Part shown: one piece after another, positions 53,785 to 62,683 of the stretch
Layout of the letters: each line of letters begins with the position of its first letter
Position numbering within the stretch: position 1 is the first letter of the stretch
DNA from: Yoonia vestfoldensis SKA53
Lineage (GTDB): Bacteria > Pseudomonadota > Alphaproteobacteria > Rhodobacterales > Rhodobacteraceae
Direction of reading: 5' to 3'
DNA: 64,000 bases
NCBI RefSeq assembly: GCF_000152785.1
Contig: NZ_CH672414.1
Coordinates: forward strand, 2,669,350-2,733,349
Notes under the pieces: model-generated
The model's database searches: none
What the model was told of the DNA's origin: nothing
The model's input: only the letters and a program-made list of their open reading frames with translations
Position numbers and translations under genes: made by a program

Positions 53785-55868
53785 TGGTCGGGTCCTTGCG
53801 GCGCGGCATGTGTCTGCGCGGTCAGTTCGTCGATGATATAGTCGAATATTTCGGCGCGTTCCTGCTGCGCGGTGATCCCGAAAATATCCTTCAGATCATC
53901 AAGGTGAAGGCTGGATTTTTCGCTGATGTCGGTCAGCAGGGCGCGCTGTTCGTCCAGAAATTCGCGCAATTCGCGTTCGGCCATGGCGCGGATGTCCATG
54001 GTCTGGCGATCCTTGAGTTCTGCGGTAATGGGGGCGGTTTCCGCCTCGATCAGGTCATAGAATCCACTGGCAAAGGCGCGATAGCCTTTGCGCCGTTTCC
54101 ACCAGCCTTTCCACCACGACGTCTGCAGATCAAGCGCGATGGTCTGACCCAGCGTGACAGGGGCGGGAATGTCGGGGGCGGCAGGTGGCGTGATCTTGAA
54201 GTTTTCAACAGCCACCCCGAACGCCGCGCGATAGGTTTCCGACAGATCATCAGAGGCTGCGGCAAACACTTGGTCACAGGCCATTGTCGCGTTGCGCCGC
54301 ATCACCTGATAGCTGGTGCGCAGCAATATCCGCAGCCCATCGGGGCTATATTGCCAGACCTCGTCTTCGCCCCTGCTTTCAAGATGTTGTAGCAAGGATT
54401 CAAGCGCACGGTCCAAAAACCGTCGATGCGATTGGTCGACCCGCGATCCAAACTGCTGGAACACGCTGTCCAGGCGGTCATTGAGCTGGTTGATCTGCGT
54501 CTGAGCGATCCTGTCCAGGCGCTGGACCAGCTGGTTATGCGGCATCACTGTGACCGTGTCACCCTCCAGACGCATCGACACGATGGACGATGACGCCCGC
54601 ACGCCGCCAATAAGATTCAGCGCCCGTTTGCGCGCCGCGGTCAGGATTTCTGCACCCGGTCCGTCGGTGATGCGGTCAGATATCGCGCCGAACAATGCGG
54701 GCAAACCTGACAGATGCCAGACCAGTTCCTTGGTCCCCATGTCCGCCGTCTGCGCGCTGAGCGAGGCTTCGGCCCAGTTGAACATTGCTTCGGCGCTATC
54801 CGCGACGATGGCGTCCAGATTATCCCCCAATGCGATATTTGCCCAATAGGCGCTGCCAAAAATCAACTCAGGCGTTTCGGGGCCGTTATTGTCGATCAGC
54901 GTCTGCAAAATGCTGTCGCGGATTTCGGGGACCTGTTCGGCGGGATTGGCCAACTCGTCGATCCGGTTGACGAAAATCACGACCTCTCGGGATTTGACGT
55001 TCGAAATCAGACGGATCAGCCCCATGTCCATGGAACTCAGCGCCTGATGCGCCGATAGCACGACCACGCAGATGCGGCTGTCGCGCAATGCGTTGATGGT
55101 GATCTGTTCGCGCATCATGAAGGTGTCGTTCACGCCCGGCGTATCGCGCAGGCATAGCGGCATCGGGATTGTTGCGGCGGTCAGATAAATGTCGGCAGAT
55201 TTGGTGATATCGGCAAAACGACCCTGTTGGCCTGATGCGTCAAGATCGTCAAAGTCATCGCCCATACAGACATAACGCTGCACCAAGTCGTCATTCAGTT
55301 CGGCGTAATTATGTTTTTGACCCAACAAAAGTTCGAATTTGCGACCAAGGCGGCGCTTGGTCTTGTCGCGCATTTCGGCGATTTGCAGGCGGATTTTCTC
55401 CATCTCTTCGTCGGCACCGGCCCGCGCGGATAATTCGCCGATGCGTCCGCCATTCTCGATCAGATGATCCCATTCGTCCTTGTTGAAAAACTGGAAGGTC
55501 GCGGTCGGCGCATCCGCGGGCAAAGCCGCGTTCAGGTGCAGCGACGTGACCACAGATGTCCAGGGGTTCACGTCCGCAGGCAGCAGATCAGGGCGGCCGA
55601 CCATCGCATTCACCAGCGATGTCTTGCCGGCTTTGATCTGGCCGATCATCGTGATGCTGGGCTCGAATGAGCGCAATTGTTTGATCAGCTTTGCAGATTT
55701 CTTTTCACTATCCTGACCACCCAGTTTGACGACATCTTGCAATGTCGCCTCCAGGTCGGCGATTTCGGCATGAAACAGGTCCAGCTTTTCCAGACCCAAA
55801 CGCATGAATGGGTGATGTGCTGCCGGGACTTTGTAGCCGCCCACTTTTGCCAGCTCTTCCATCTTCAT
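53781..55868 (-). CDS. Dynamin-family GTPase with basic tryptophan-rich segment
   Basis: The 695-aa bacterial dynamin-like protein has G1 GQIKAGKT (76-83), a G2 threonine in NPWTSVVTSLHL, G3 LRDTPGVNDTF near 225 and G4 FVNRIDEL near 283. A long helical region follows (about 380-690). Near residue 590 is the segment SWWKGWWKRRKGYRAF, a good candidate membrane-binding paddle. The start at 55868 follows AAGGA-rich sequence; an ATG 6 nt downstream is an alternative. It lies 160 nt after the third GTPase gene. Confidence 0.88.
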   Translation of the reverse strand: MKMEELAKVGGYKVPAAHHPFMRLGLEKLDLFHAEIADLEATLQDVVKLGGQDSEKKSAKLIKQLRSFEPSITMIGQIKAGKTSLVNAMVGRPDLLPADVNPWTSVVTSLHLNAALPADAPTATFQFFNKDEWDHLIENGGRIGELSARAGADEEMEKIRLQIAEMRDKTKRRLGRKFELLLGQKHNYAELNDDLVQRYVCMGDDFDDLDASGQQGRFADITKSADIYLTAATIPMPLCLRDTPGVNDTFMMREQITINALRDSRICVVVLSAHQALSSMDMGLIRLISNVKSREVVIFVNRIDELANPAEQVPEIRDSILQTLIDNNGPETPELIFGSAYWANIALGDNLDAIVADSAEAMFNWAEASLSAQTADMGTKELVWHLSGLPALFGAISDRITDGPGAEILTAARKRALNLIGGVRASSSIVSMRLEGDTVTVMPHNQLVQRLDRIAQTQINQLNDRLDSVFQQFGSRVDQSHRRFLDRALESLLQHLESRGEDEVWQYSPDGLRILLRTSYQVMRRNATMACDQVFAAASDDLSETYRAAFGVAVENFKITPPAAPDIPAPVTLGQTIALDLQTSWWKGWWKRRKGYRAFASGFYDLIEAETAPITAELKDRQTMDIRAMAERELREFLDEQRALLTDISEKSSLHLDDLKDIFGITAQQERAEIFDYIIDELTAQTHAAPQGPDQ

Positions 55869-56027
55869 TCGGTTCCGTCCTTGGTAACGCGGTTCTTGCA
55901 CCTTTTGCGGGAGTGCGCCCCAGCCCAAAATCACGCGGCAAAGCGTGTTTTATTACTGTTATGGAAACAAAATCACACCGCTTAACTATGACGGCACCGG
56001 CGCCGGTCATTCAACATCTTGTACCGC

Positions 56028-57293
56028 TCAAGCTGCAAGATGATCCTGCAGCTCGCGCTTTACCTGCAACAACAGGCTGACGGCTTCGATCACGGCACTG
56101 TCGCGCCGTTCCATCTGCATAAGCTGCGCAAGGTCCGCCGCATCAAGAACGGTTGCACGCAGATTCTGCAGCAACGGGTCACTATCGCTGTCGTTGCAGG
56201 ATAAGTAATTGCACAACCATAGCAATTGTTCAACGGTCTGCGCCATAACCTTGGCGTGCATATCCCGGTCGCCTGATTGTGCCAGCTGCAACAGCGCCAC
56301 ACCTTGTTGAGCGATATGGTCGTGCGCAGTCTGATAGGCGGCTATGCCTGCCGAAGTCGGGGGTGGGGCAGGCCGGGTGGCGGCCTGTTTTGGCGGTCGC
56401 GCTTTGCCCAAATCGTGCCGTGCGGGCGCCGCTTGTGGTGCGATCACTGGCGCAGGCGCGCGTGCTGCGGCTGCTTCGGGGTGCTGGGCCAGCAGCATGT
56501 CGGCGGCGTCCACGGCTGATTGCTTGCCAGATGCGACCTGTTTCAGGACGGCGGTGATCAGGGCCAACCCGCCACTGGCGCGCATCTTGTCCTTGTCGAC
56601 TGACCCGTCAGCCCTGCGCGCGGCGATGGCGTCCTGTGTTGCGATGGCAAGGATCTGGTTGAAATCGTCGCGCGCCAAAGCGTTCGCCCGCGCCAGTACG
56701 CCGTCAAGCTGCCCGTTCGCACGTAAAATGTCGGCCTTGGTGATCATCAGAAACCCGTGATCCTTGATCAGGTCGGGCATCTGCGCCCAGACCCGCTGGT
56801 CATGCGCATCAAACGACTGGCTGCACCACAAAACCACATCGGTCCGCTTGGCAGCCCATAGGCTGGCGCGTTGCAGTGCTGCGGCATCATCGGGCGCGAC
56901 GACTTCGAGCAGCGAAATTTTTCCCAGCGCAGGCAGGGGCAATTGCATTTCGACAAAGACGGGGGCAAGTGCCGTGATCCGGCGCAGGTCATCACCGTTG
57001 ACCGTGGTCTTGGTCCCGTCCGCTAAGGTGCAGATGATGCAAGGTGCTGCGCCATAGGTCAGTTCCAGCGTTGGCAGGCGCAGGTCGGTCGGCACCACAT
57101 CAGTTCCGACCAGCAGGTTAAGCAACAATGATTTGCCGGTTTGCGGCTGGCCCAAAAGACCAAGGCGGACAGGTTTCGTGATCCGCGCCAGCAGCGTTTC
57201 GGCGCGGGCCTGAACCTGCGCGGGCAAACGCCCCGATGCCATCGCCCGCGTCAGGTCTTGCTGCACGCGGGTGAACGGTGATTGCGTAGACAT
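56028..57293 (-). CDS. Dynamin-like GTPase with degenerate switch and Ala/Pro-rich linker
   Basis: The 421-aa product has a P-loop GQPQTGKS (47-54) and a G4-like ITKADIL (near 182), but the G3 position reads LLEVVAPDDAAA with no DxxG, so GTP hydrolysis may be altered. An Ala/Pro-rich linker (about 270-320) joins it to a helical C-terminal domain. The start is ATG 57293, sharing one base with the PP2C stop (TGATG); a TTG 3 nt earlier is not needed. It lies between the phospho-signalling genes and the large dynamin. Confidence 0.8.
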   Translation of the reverse strand: MSTQSPFTRVQQDLTRAMASGRLPAQVQARAETLLARITKPVRLGLLGQPQTGKSLLLNLLVGTDVVPTDLRLPTLELTYGAAPCIICTLADGTKTTVNGDDLRRITALAPVFVEMQLPLPALGKISLLEVVAPDDAAALQRASLWAAKRTDVVLWCSQSFDAHDQRVWAQMPDLIKDHGFLMITKADILRANGQLDGVLARANALARDDFNQILAIATQDAIAARRADGSVDKDKMRASGGLALITAVLKQVASGKQSAVDAADMLLAQHPEAAAARAPAPVIAPQAAPARHDLGKARPPKQAATRPAPPPTSAGIAAYQTAHDHIAQQGVALLQLAQSGDRDMHAKVMAQTVEQLLWLCNYLSCNDSDSDPLLQNLRATVLDAADLAQLMQMERRDSAVIEAVSLLLQVKRELQDHLAA

Positions 57294-58243
57294 CAACTGC
57301 CTCTGGCCGCGAATTTTGCGGGTGGCGTGGTGTCATCAACGGCGGCCGTCGCTGCGGCTATGCCTGCTGCTATGTCCACGACGCGGGTCGTGGTGGGCGT
57401 GGGCGCATCCACATGGCCCGCAGGCTTGGGGCGCACGGCACGGATCACCGGCTTGTTGTGGTTCAGCTTGATCACCGAAAAGGTGCAATTGTCCTGATCG
57501 GGATCGGCCAGTGCTTCGATGGCTTCCAAAAGATAGCCTGCAATTTCGGCCGCTTTCTTGCGGCGGTATTTATGCAGGATGCGCTGGATCTGTGCATCGT
57601 CAAGATATTGCAGCCCGTCGCTGGACACCACAATGATATCACCCACATCCAGCCTGAAAGGCGTCTTGGGGCAGTCCGATTTGGCAACGCGGTCGCCAAG
57701 GATTACCGAGGTCAGGCAATTGCGATCTGGATGGTTCTTGCCCACCGCCGGATCAAGAAGACCTGATTGCACCATGAAATCAATCTGAGGTGCCAAAGAA
57801 TGATCTTCGTTCAGCTGCCGCAACTGGCCATTGCGGAAATGATACAGCGGGGAATCCCCGATCGACATCCAGAACATGCGATCTTCGACAATGACAATCG
57901 ACACCAGCGTGGCACCCATGCCGCGTGTTTCGGGGTGCTGGGTCACATGGTCGCGCATGACATCATTGGCGTTCACCGCCGCTGCTGTCAGGTATTGCGG
58001 GATCTCGGTTTCGAAATCGGAAAAATACGCGCTTTGGAATTTCAGCTCGCTGAATACCTCTGTCACGACGATCTTGCTGGCGACGTCACCGGCAGCATGA
58101 CCACCCATGCCATCGGCTAGCACCACGACACCGCTGTCTGCGCCAAAGGGGAAATCTGTGACGATGGCGTCTTCCTGATAATCGCGGCCGCCCTGACAGA
58201 TCGCCGAAGCAACGTCAAAGCGCGGTTCAGGCGATCGCCACAT
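57293..58243 (-). CDS. PP2C-family protein phosphatase
   Basis: The 316-aa product is a metal-dependent Ser/Thr phosphatase. All metal-site motifs are present: GGRDYQEDAI near 18, VLADGMGGHAAGDVAS near 42, ISSDG-type VVSSDGLQYL near 202, and DQDNCTFSVI near 247. The catalytic domain ends near 262; the tail is Ala/Thr-rich and ends KFAARGS. GGAGGG lies just before the start at 58243. It overlaps the FHA gene by 17 bases. It should reverse the action of the kinase encoded in the same cluster. Confidence 0.93.
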   Translation of the reverse strand: MWRSPEPRFDVASAICQGGRDYQEDAIVTDFPFGADSGVVVLADGMGGHAAGDVASKIVVTEVFSELKFQSAYFSDFETEIPQYLTAAAVNANDVMRDHVTQHPETRGMGATLVSIVIVEDRMFWMSIGDSPLYHFRNGQLRQLNEDHSLAPQIDFMVQSGLLDPAVGKNHPDRNCLTSVILGDRVAKSDCPKTPFRLDVGDIIVVSSDGLQYLDDAQIQRILHKYRRKKAAEIAGYLLEAIEALADPDQDNCTFSVIKLNHNKPVIRAVRPKPAGHVDAPTPTTTRVVDIAAGIAAATAAVDDTTPPAKFAARGS

Positions 58244-59051
58244 CGTCGCCCTCCTCGGTTGCGCCATCCGCCCAGTTGAAGGATCTGTCGCAAAGCGCCA
58301 CAAACCGCAGCACGGTTTCCCCGATGCGGATCACATCACCGGTTTTGATCGTTTCGTTGCTGATCACGGGTTTGTCGTTCAGCCGCACGATGTTCGACTT
58401 GCCGCCGTGGCCGAGCAGGAATTCCTTGCCGTCGGTGTCATAGACGATGGCGGCATGGTTGCTGCGCGAAATCGCAGTATCCCCGAAATCAAGCTGGATG
58501 GCTTGGTCGTCGCCGCGTCCTATTGGGTTCATCCCCGCCATCAACGCAAAGCTTTCGCCGCGCCCGGGGCCTGCGGCGACAACAATCCAGCCCACTGGAA
58601 ACTTGGCGCGCTGGGTTGCCACAACCTTTGGCGCATCGTTGAACAGATCGACAACAGACCCATCGGATTTGTCAAACCCGATCAGCCGTGTCTTGGTCCG
58701 GCGCGACCGTGCGGGCGACCGGGCCGCCGCCGCCGAGGCCAGCGCAGGCGACGGTTTTGGCAAAATGGGGGCCGTGTCCGGCAGCGCGGTTGATCCGTCG
58801 TCGTTGTCCATGTCCCAGATGTTGACCGCAGGTGCCTGCACAGATGGCGCATCTGCGGGCCGCGTCTTGGCGTTGACGTTGGTGAGCATGGCATTCACTT
58901 CTGGTGACAATTCATCGCCGCGCAGGCGCGGATCGATGGGGTCATGCTGGGGTTCTTCGATCTTTTCTTCGGGGGCTGCCGCAGTCTCTGCCGCAGTCTC
59001 GGCCTCGGCCTGTGCCTGTTTTTTGCCAATAAGATCACGAATAAACTTCAT
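58227..59051 (-). CDS. FHA-domain protein
   Basis: The 274-aa product has a C-terminal FHA domain (about 155-260) with the phosphothreonine-binding residues: IGRG near 181, SRSNHAA near 201, and the asparagine in SNIVRLND near 224. The first 150 residues are disordered, acidic and Pro/Ala-rich, with a basic N-terminal helix (MKFIRDLIGKKQ) and threonines that could be phosphorylated. It lies between kinase and phosphatase and probably reads the kinase's marks. Confidence 0.92.
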   Translation of the reverse strand: MKFIRDLIGKKQAQAEAETAAETAAAPEEKIEEPQHDPIDPRLRGDELSPEVNAMLTNVNAKTRPADAPSVQAPAVNIWDMDNDDGSTALPDTAPILPKPSPALASAAAARSPARSRRTKTRLIGFDKSDGSVVDLFNDAPKVVATQRAKFPVGWIVVAAGPGRGESFALMAGMNPIGRGDDQAIQLDFGDTAISRSNHAAIVYDTDGKEFLLGHGGKSNIVRLNDKPVISNETIKTGDVIRIGETVLRFVALCDRSFNWADGATEEGDDVAIA

Positions 59052-59106
59052 GGTTCAGACCTTTCCAATTGCCAATGCACGCCCCATCCGGGAAAGTTTC
59101 CTGCCC

Positions 59107-61158
59107 TCATTCCGCGGCATCGGCATAGTCGAGCGATGCCACCCACATGCTGCCACCACGTTGCACTGCGAACATGAGACGGTTTGTCCCGTTTGCGATT
59201 TCGCGGTCCAGTATCGCGATCAAAGCGTCGCGCGTGTCGAGTGTTTCCGCTGTCGGGATGTAGGATGTGACGATGTCACCTTCCTGTAACCCGCTGCGCA
59301 AAGCTGAGGGCACGTTTGTCGCCACCGTCTGCCACGTCTGATCGGTAAACCGCGTCTCAAAGATAACGCCGTTGGATAGAAACACACTCTGCACGACAGG
59401 CAGGCGCAACTGGCGCGCGATCCGTTCCTCGGTCGTGGGGTTCATTGTGCCGAAGGTCACGTCCAGATTGCCTGTTGCGCCCAACGGATCGTTGCCTGCG
59501 CGCAAGATGGCAGGAATGTCGCTGATCGCGTTCACATCCACGCCGTTCACATCGGTGATGACCAGTCCAGCTTGCGCCCAAACAGGTGCGCCCGGTGCGA
59601 CCGCCGCGATGATGTTCGACGCGCCATCTGCCCCTGCAAAGGGGATAGCGACGGTCCAGCTGACCGTGACAGGGGGTGGCGAAACCTCGTTGCCTGGCAC
59701 GATGGCCGCGATATCCACGACAGGGCCGGTGCCAACGGCATCAACCGTGTCGGGGGTATCGGGCAAGGTGACGGCGGCGATATCCGTTTCGGCTGCGGGG
59801 CGTTGGTCTGCGATCTCTGGCAAGGTGGCTGTTACATCTGGTTCCGGCACAGGCTGGGGCATGTCTGCGGGCACGGAAAGCGGCTCTGCCGCTGCGATGT
59901 CTGCGTCAGGCAGGACCGGCGTCGTTTCGGCGGAATCATCGCGCACAGGTGCCGCCCGGTCATCGCTGATCGTCGCGATCTGGGTATCCGCGGCAGGTGT
60001 GCTGGTTATTTGGGGCGCGCTGACCGGCGCCGTGACAGAGGCTGTAGCAGCGGTTGGTGCTGTGACAGGATCTGCACTTGGGCTGTTCAAGAAGACGCCA
60101 GCCGCCACCAACAGCGTGGCAACCGCCACGGACCCTAACAGCAGCGGCATTTTCGACTTTGGCTTGTTTGCCTGTGGCACGCCGGTTTTCGTTTGCGGCA
60201 CCCCGATCTTGAGAGGTGTCACATTGTCCTGCGCGCTATCCATCATGTCGAGCCAGGCTTTGGCCGATTGTAAACGGTCCTTTGGTAAAATCTCGAGCGC
60301 CTTATCGATTGCGGCAAGGAAAGGCGCGTCATAGCCCGTGATGCGCCCGGCCAGTTTGGTATAAGGGTCCGGATCGCCCGAGGCGATTGCGGCAAGTCGG
60401 GCTTGGGAATTGGGCGGGACATCCTTGGCGATCAGATGATGGAATGTCGCTGCAAGAGCATAAAGATCACTGCTTGGCCCTTGATCGGACCCTGCGATAT
60501 AAAATTCCTGCGGTGAATAGCCGTCCTTGACCACACGCAGGGCAGACAGCACGCGGCTTTGCTTGGTGGCTTCTTCGCGGGCGGCCCCGAAATCAATCAG
60601 CACCGGATGCATGTCTTTGCCGATCAGGATGTTGTCGGGCGAAATATCGCGGTGCAAGATGCCTTGGTCATGGATGAAGCCAACGGCATCCAGCATATCT
60701 TTCAGCATCGCCTTGATCTGGGCGGGGGTCAGGCCGTGTTTGGGGTCTTCGATCGTATCAAGCAGATCGCGCCCTTCGACGAAATCAAGCGCCATATAGG
60801 CCGTGTCATTGTCTTCGAACACCTGATGCACCCCGACGATATTGGGGTGGCTTAACTTGGCCAGGCTGCGCGCCTCTTGCACGAACAGGCGGACGATGGA
60901 TTTCAGCTCGTTTTGATGCGCGCGTGAACGGGCCTGCACGATATAACGGCTGCGCCGACAGAACGCGCCGGGAAAACATTCCTTGATCACGATCTTGCGG
61001 TCCAGACTGTCCCGCGCCAGATAGGTGATCCCGAAACCGCCCGCATTCAGAAAGCTGTCGATGACATACTGCCCGTGCAGCAGCTTGGTGCCGGGCTTGA
61101 GCTCGTCGACAAAGCTGTCCTTGTCATCTGCATTGTCGTGCATCAGCGGTTTCGCCAT
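59107..61158 (-). CDS. Membrane Ser/Thr protein kinase with C-terminal sensor region
   Basis: The 683-aa product is a Hanks-type kinase (about 30-305): glycine loop LNAGGFGITYLARD (37-50), lysine K59, glutamate E95, catalytic loop HRDISPDN (169-176) and DFG at 189-191. The loop has serine where most kinases have lysine, as in a subgroup of bacterial kinases. One membrane segment lies near 338-357. A Pro/Ala/Thr-rich spacer (about 360-500) leads to an extracytoplasmic region with two PDZ-like stretches (VITDVNGVDVNAISDI; SGLQEGDIVTSY). It is the first gene of the cluster and the presumed sensor. Confidence 0.93.
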   Translation of the reverse strand: MAKPLMHDNADDKDSFVDELKPGTKLLHGQYVIDSFLNAGGFGITYLARDSLDRKIVIKECFPGAFCRRSRYIVQARSRAHQNELKSIVRLFVQEARSLAKLSHPNIVGVHQVFEDNDTAYMALDFVEGRDLLDTIEDPKHGLTPAQIKAMLKDMLDAVGFIHDQGILHRDISPDNILIGKDMHPVLIDFGAAREEATKQSRVLSALRVVKDGYSPQEFYIAGSDQGPSSDLYALAATFHHLIAKDVPPNSQARLAAIASGDPDPYTKLAGRITGYDAPFLAAIDKALEILPKDRLQSAKAWLDMMDSAQDNVTPLKIGVPQTKTGVPQANKPKSKMPLLLGSVAVATLLVAAGVFLNSPSADPVTAPTAATASVTAPVSAPQITSTPAADTQIATISDDRAAPVRDDSAETTPVLPDADIAAAEPLSVPADMPQPVPEPDVTATLPEIADQRPAAETDIAAVTLPDTPDTVDAVGTGPVVDIAAIVPGNEVSPPPVTVSWTVAIPFAGADGASNIIAAVAPGAPVWAQAGLVITDVNGVDVNAISDIPAILRAGNDPLGATGNLDVTFGTMNPTTEERIARQLRLPVVQSVFLSNGVIFETRFTDQTWQTVATNVPSALRSGLQEGDIVTSYIPTAETLDTRDALIAILDREIANGTNRLMFAVQRGGSMWVASLDYADAAE

Positions 61159-61603
61159 TGTGATTTCCAGCCTTCGAAACGCAACGGCAGGACGCCGCGC
61201 GCCTGCCTGCGGTATGTGGTCTCATTCAATTTGGGCCAAAAAGTGACGTTAACTTGTTGTTTGGTTGCCCGTAATCCTGTCGTTTCGACCGGATTGTTCA
61301 GGGAATTCGAAACAGTATCGGCGCTATTTCCGGTGAAAAGCGGCGTTTTTACGGGAAACAGCAGCTTTTGGCACTCGGTCCCTGCCTTTGGCGGAAAGTG
61401 ACGAATATTGCAGTATCTGCCACAAATTTGTGCATCATTTCCGGCCAAGCACCGCTGCCGTGCCGCGCGATTAGAATGGTGTCGGGCCGATTCCGTATAG
61501 CACCACGCGCCATCCGCATGATTCTACCCCAGATCGCAGGGCTATCGCGGCTTGTGGACCGATGCACAAAGATGCAGCATCCGATGAAAGGTCGGAGGCT
61601 TGC
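61159..61603. other. 445-nt gap between divergent kinase and GAPDH genes
   Basis: The gap is less GC-rich than its surroundings, mainly 61220-61440, and must hold the promoters of the kinase cluster (-) and the GAPDH gene (+). I see no tRNA, small ORF with a good start, terminator or clear -35/-10 pair. Short inverted segments exist around CCGGTGAAAAGC (61339) but do not form a convincing element. Confidence 0.4.
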
Positions 61604-62575
61604 ATGACAAAGGTTTTCATCAACGGGTTTGGCCGGATCGGGCGGACGCTGCTGCGCGCGCATGCATTGGGATATGGTCCCGCAGTGGATATCGTCGGTA
61701 TCAACGACATGGCGCAAAGTGATCTTTGCGCCCATCTGTTCGCCTATGACAGCGTTTTTGGTCCCTTTCCCGGGCAGGCGGAATTGCGCGGTGATCGTCT
61801 TGTCATCAACGGCAAGGCGATCCCGATCTATCAGACCGACAATGTTGCATCGTTGGATCTGGCGAATGTCGATGTGCTGCTGGAATGCACCGGTAAGGCC
61901 GACACCCGCCCCGTGGCCGAGGCGGGTTTGCGTGCGGGCGCGTCCCGTGTTCTGATCTCTGGCCCATCGGCTGCGGCGGATATCACGATCGTGCTGGGGG
62001 CAAATGATCATCTGCTGGCGCATCAACCTATCGTGTCGAACGCATCCTGCACCACCAACGCGCTGGCGCCGCTGGTGCGGCTGATCGACGATCATTGGGG
62101 GCTGAAAACCGGCTGGATGACGACGATCCACTGCTACACCGGCAGCCAGCCCACGATTGATGCGCCGCGCGGGGATTTCCTGCGCAGCCGTGCGGCTGGC
62201 CTGTCGATGGTGCCGACAACGACATCTGCACAGCGTCTTTTGGGCGATGTCCTGCCGCAGATTGCGGGCCGGATCGAGGCGGCGGCGGTGCGTGTGCCTG
62301 TCGCGTCCGTCTCTGCCATCGACCTTGCGGTCGTGGTGCGCGATACGCCCGACCGCGCTGGCTTGCACGATCTGTTGCGCGCCCAGACCGGCGTGATCGG
62401 CCATACCGACAAGCTGCTGGTGTCATCGGATCTGCGCGCGCGGCCCGAAAGCCTGATCGTTTCCCTGCCGGAAACCCGCGTCACCCAAGGCGGGATGCTC
62501 CGTGTTTTCGGTTGGTACGACAATGAATGGGGTTTTTCCTGCCGGATGCTGGATATGGCCGCGCGGATGGGGTGA
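61604..62575 (+). CDS. gap: Glyceraldehyde-3-phosphate dehydrogenase family protein
   Basis: The 323-aa product has INGFGRIGRTLLRA (4-17), the catalytic cysteine in SNASCTTNALAPLV (near 147), the histidine in TTIHCYTGSQPT (near 173), and the C-terminal WYDNEWGFSCRMLDM. The start at 61604 follows GGAGG; the longer in-frame reading would place that site inside the gene. It is shorter and more divergent than housekeeping GAPDH and resembles secondary paralogues, so erythrose-4-phosphate or another specialised activity is possible. It stands alone, with no other glycolytic gene nearby. Confidence 0.87.
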   Translation: MTKVFINGFGRIGRTLLRAHALGYGPAVDIVGINDMAQSDLCAHLFAYDSVFGPFPGQAELRGDRLVINGKAIPIYQTDNVASLDLANVDVLLECTGKADTRPVAEAGLRAGASRVLISGPSAAADITIVLGANDHLLAHQPIVSNASCTTNALAPLVRLIDDHWGLKTGWMTTIHCYTGSQPTIDAPRGDFLRSRAAGLSMVPTTTSAQRLLGDVLPQIAGRIEAAAVRVPVASVSAIDLAVVVRDTPDRAGLHDLLRAQTGVIGHTDKLLVSSDLRARPESLIVSLPETRVTQGGMLRVFGWYDNEWGFSCRMLDMAARMG

Positions 62576-62683
62576 CTTTGTGCGATCCGGCCCAATGCTG
62601 TCTCGGATCAGCGCACGGTACTGGGTCTTTTACTTCGGACTGTGCGGGTCTAGGTAGCCAGCAACCAACACAAAGGCTGTCCC

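Noticed and set aside
57294..57296. TTG as start of the 421-aa GTPase
   Set aside because: The ATG immediately following (57293) gives the same protein less one residue and overlaps the PP2C stop in the common TGATG form.
51699..61158. Type VI secretion-associated kinase/FHA/phosphatase module
   Set aside because: No Tss/Imp structural gene, VgrG or ClpV is present within the window; the partner genes are dynamin-like GTPases instead.
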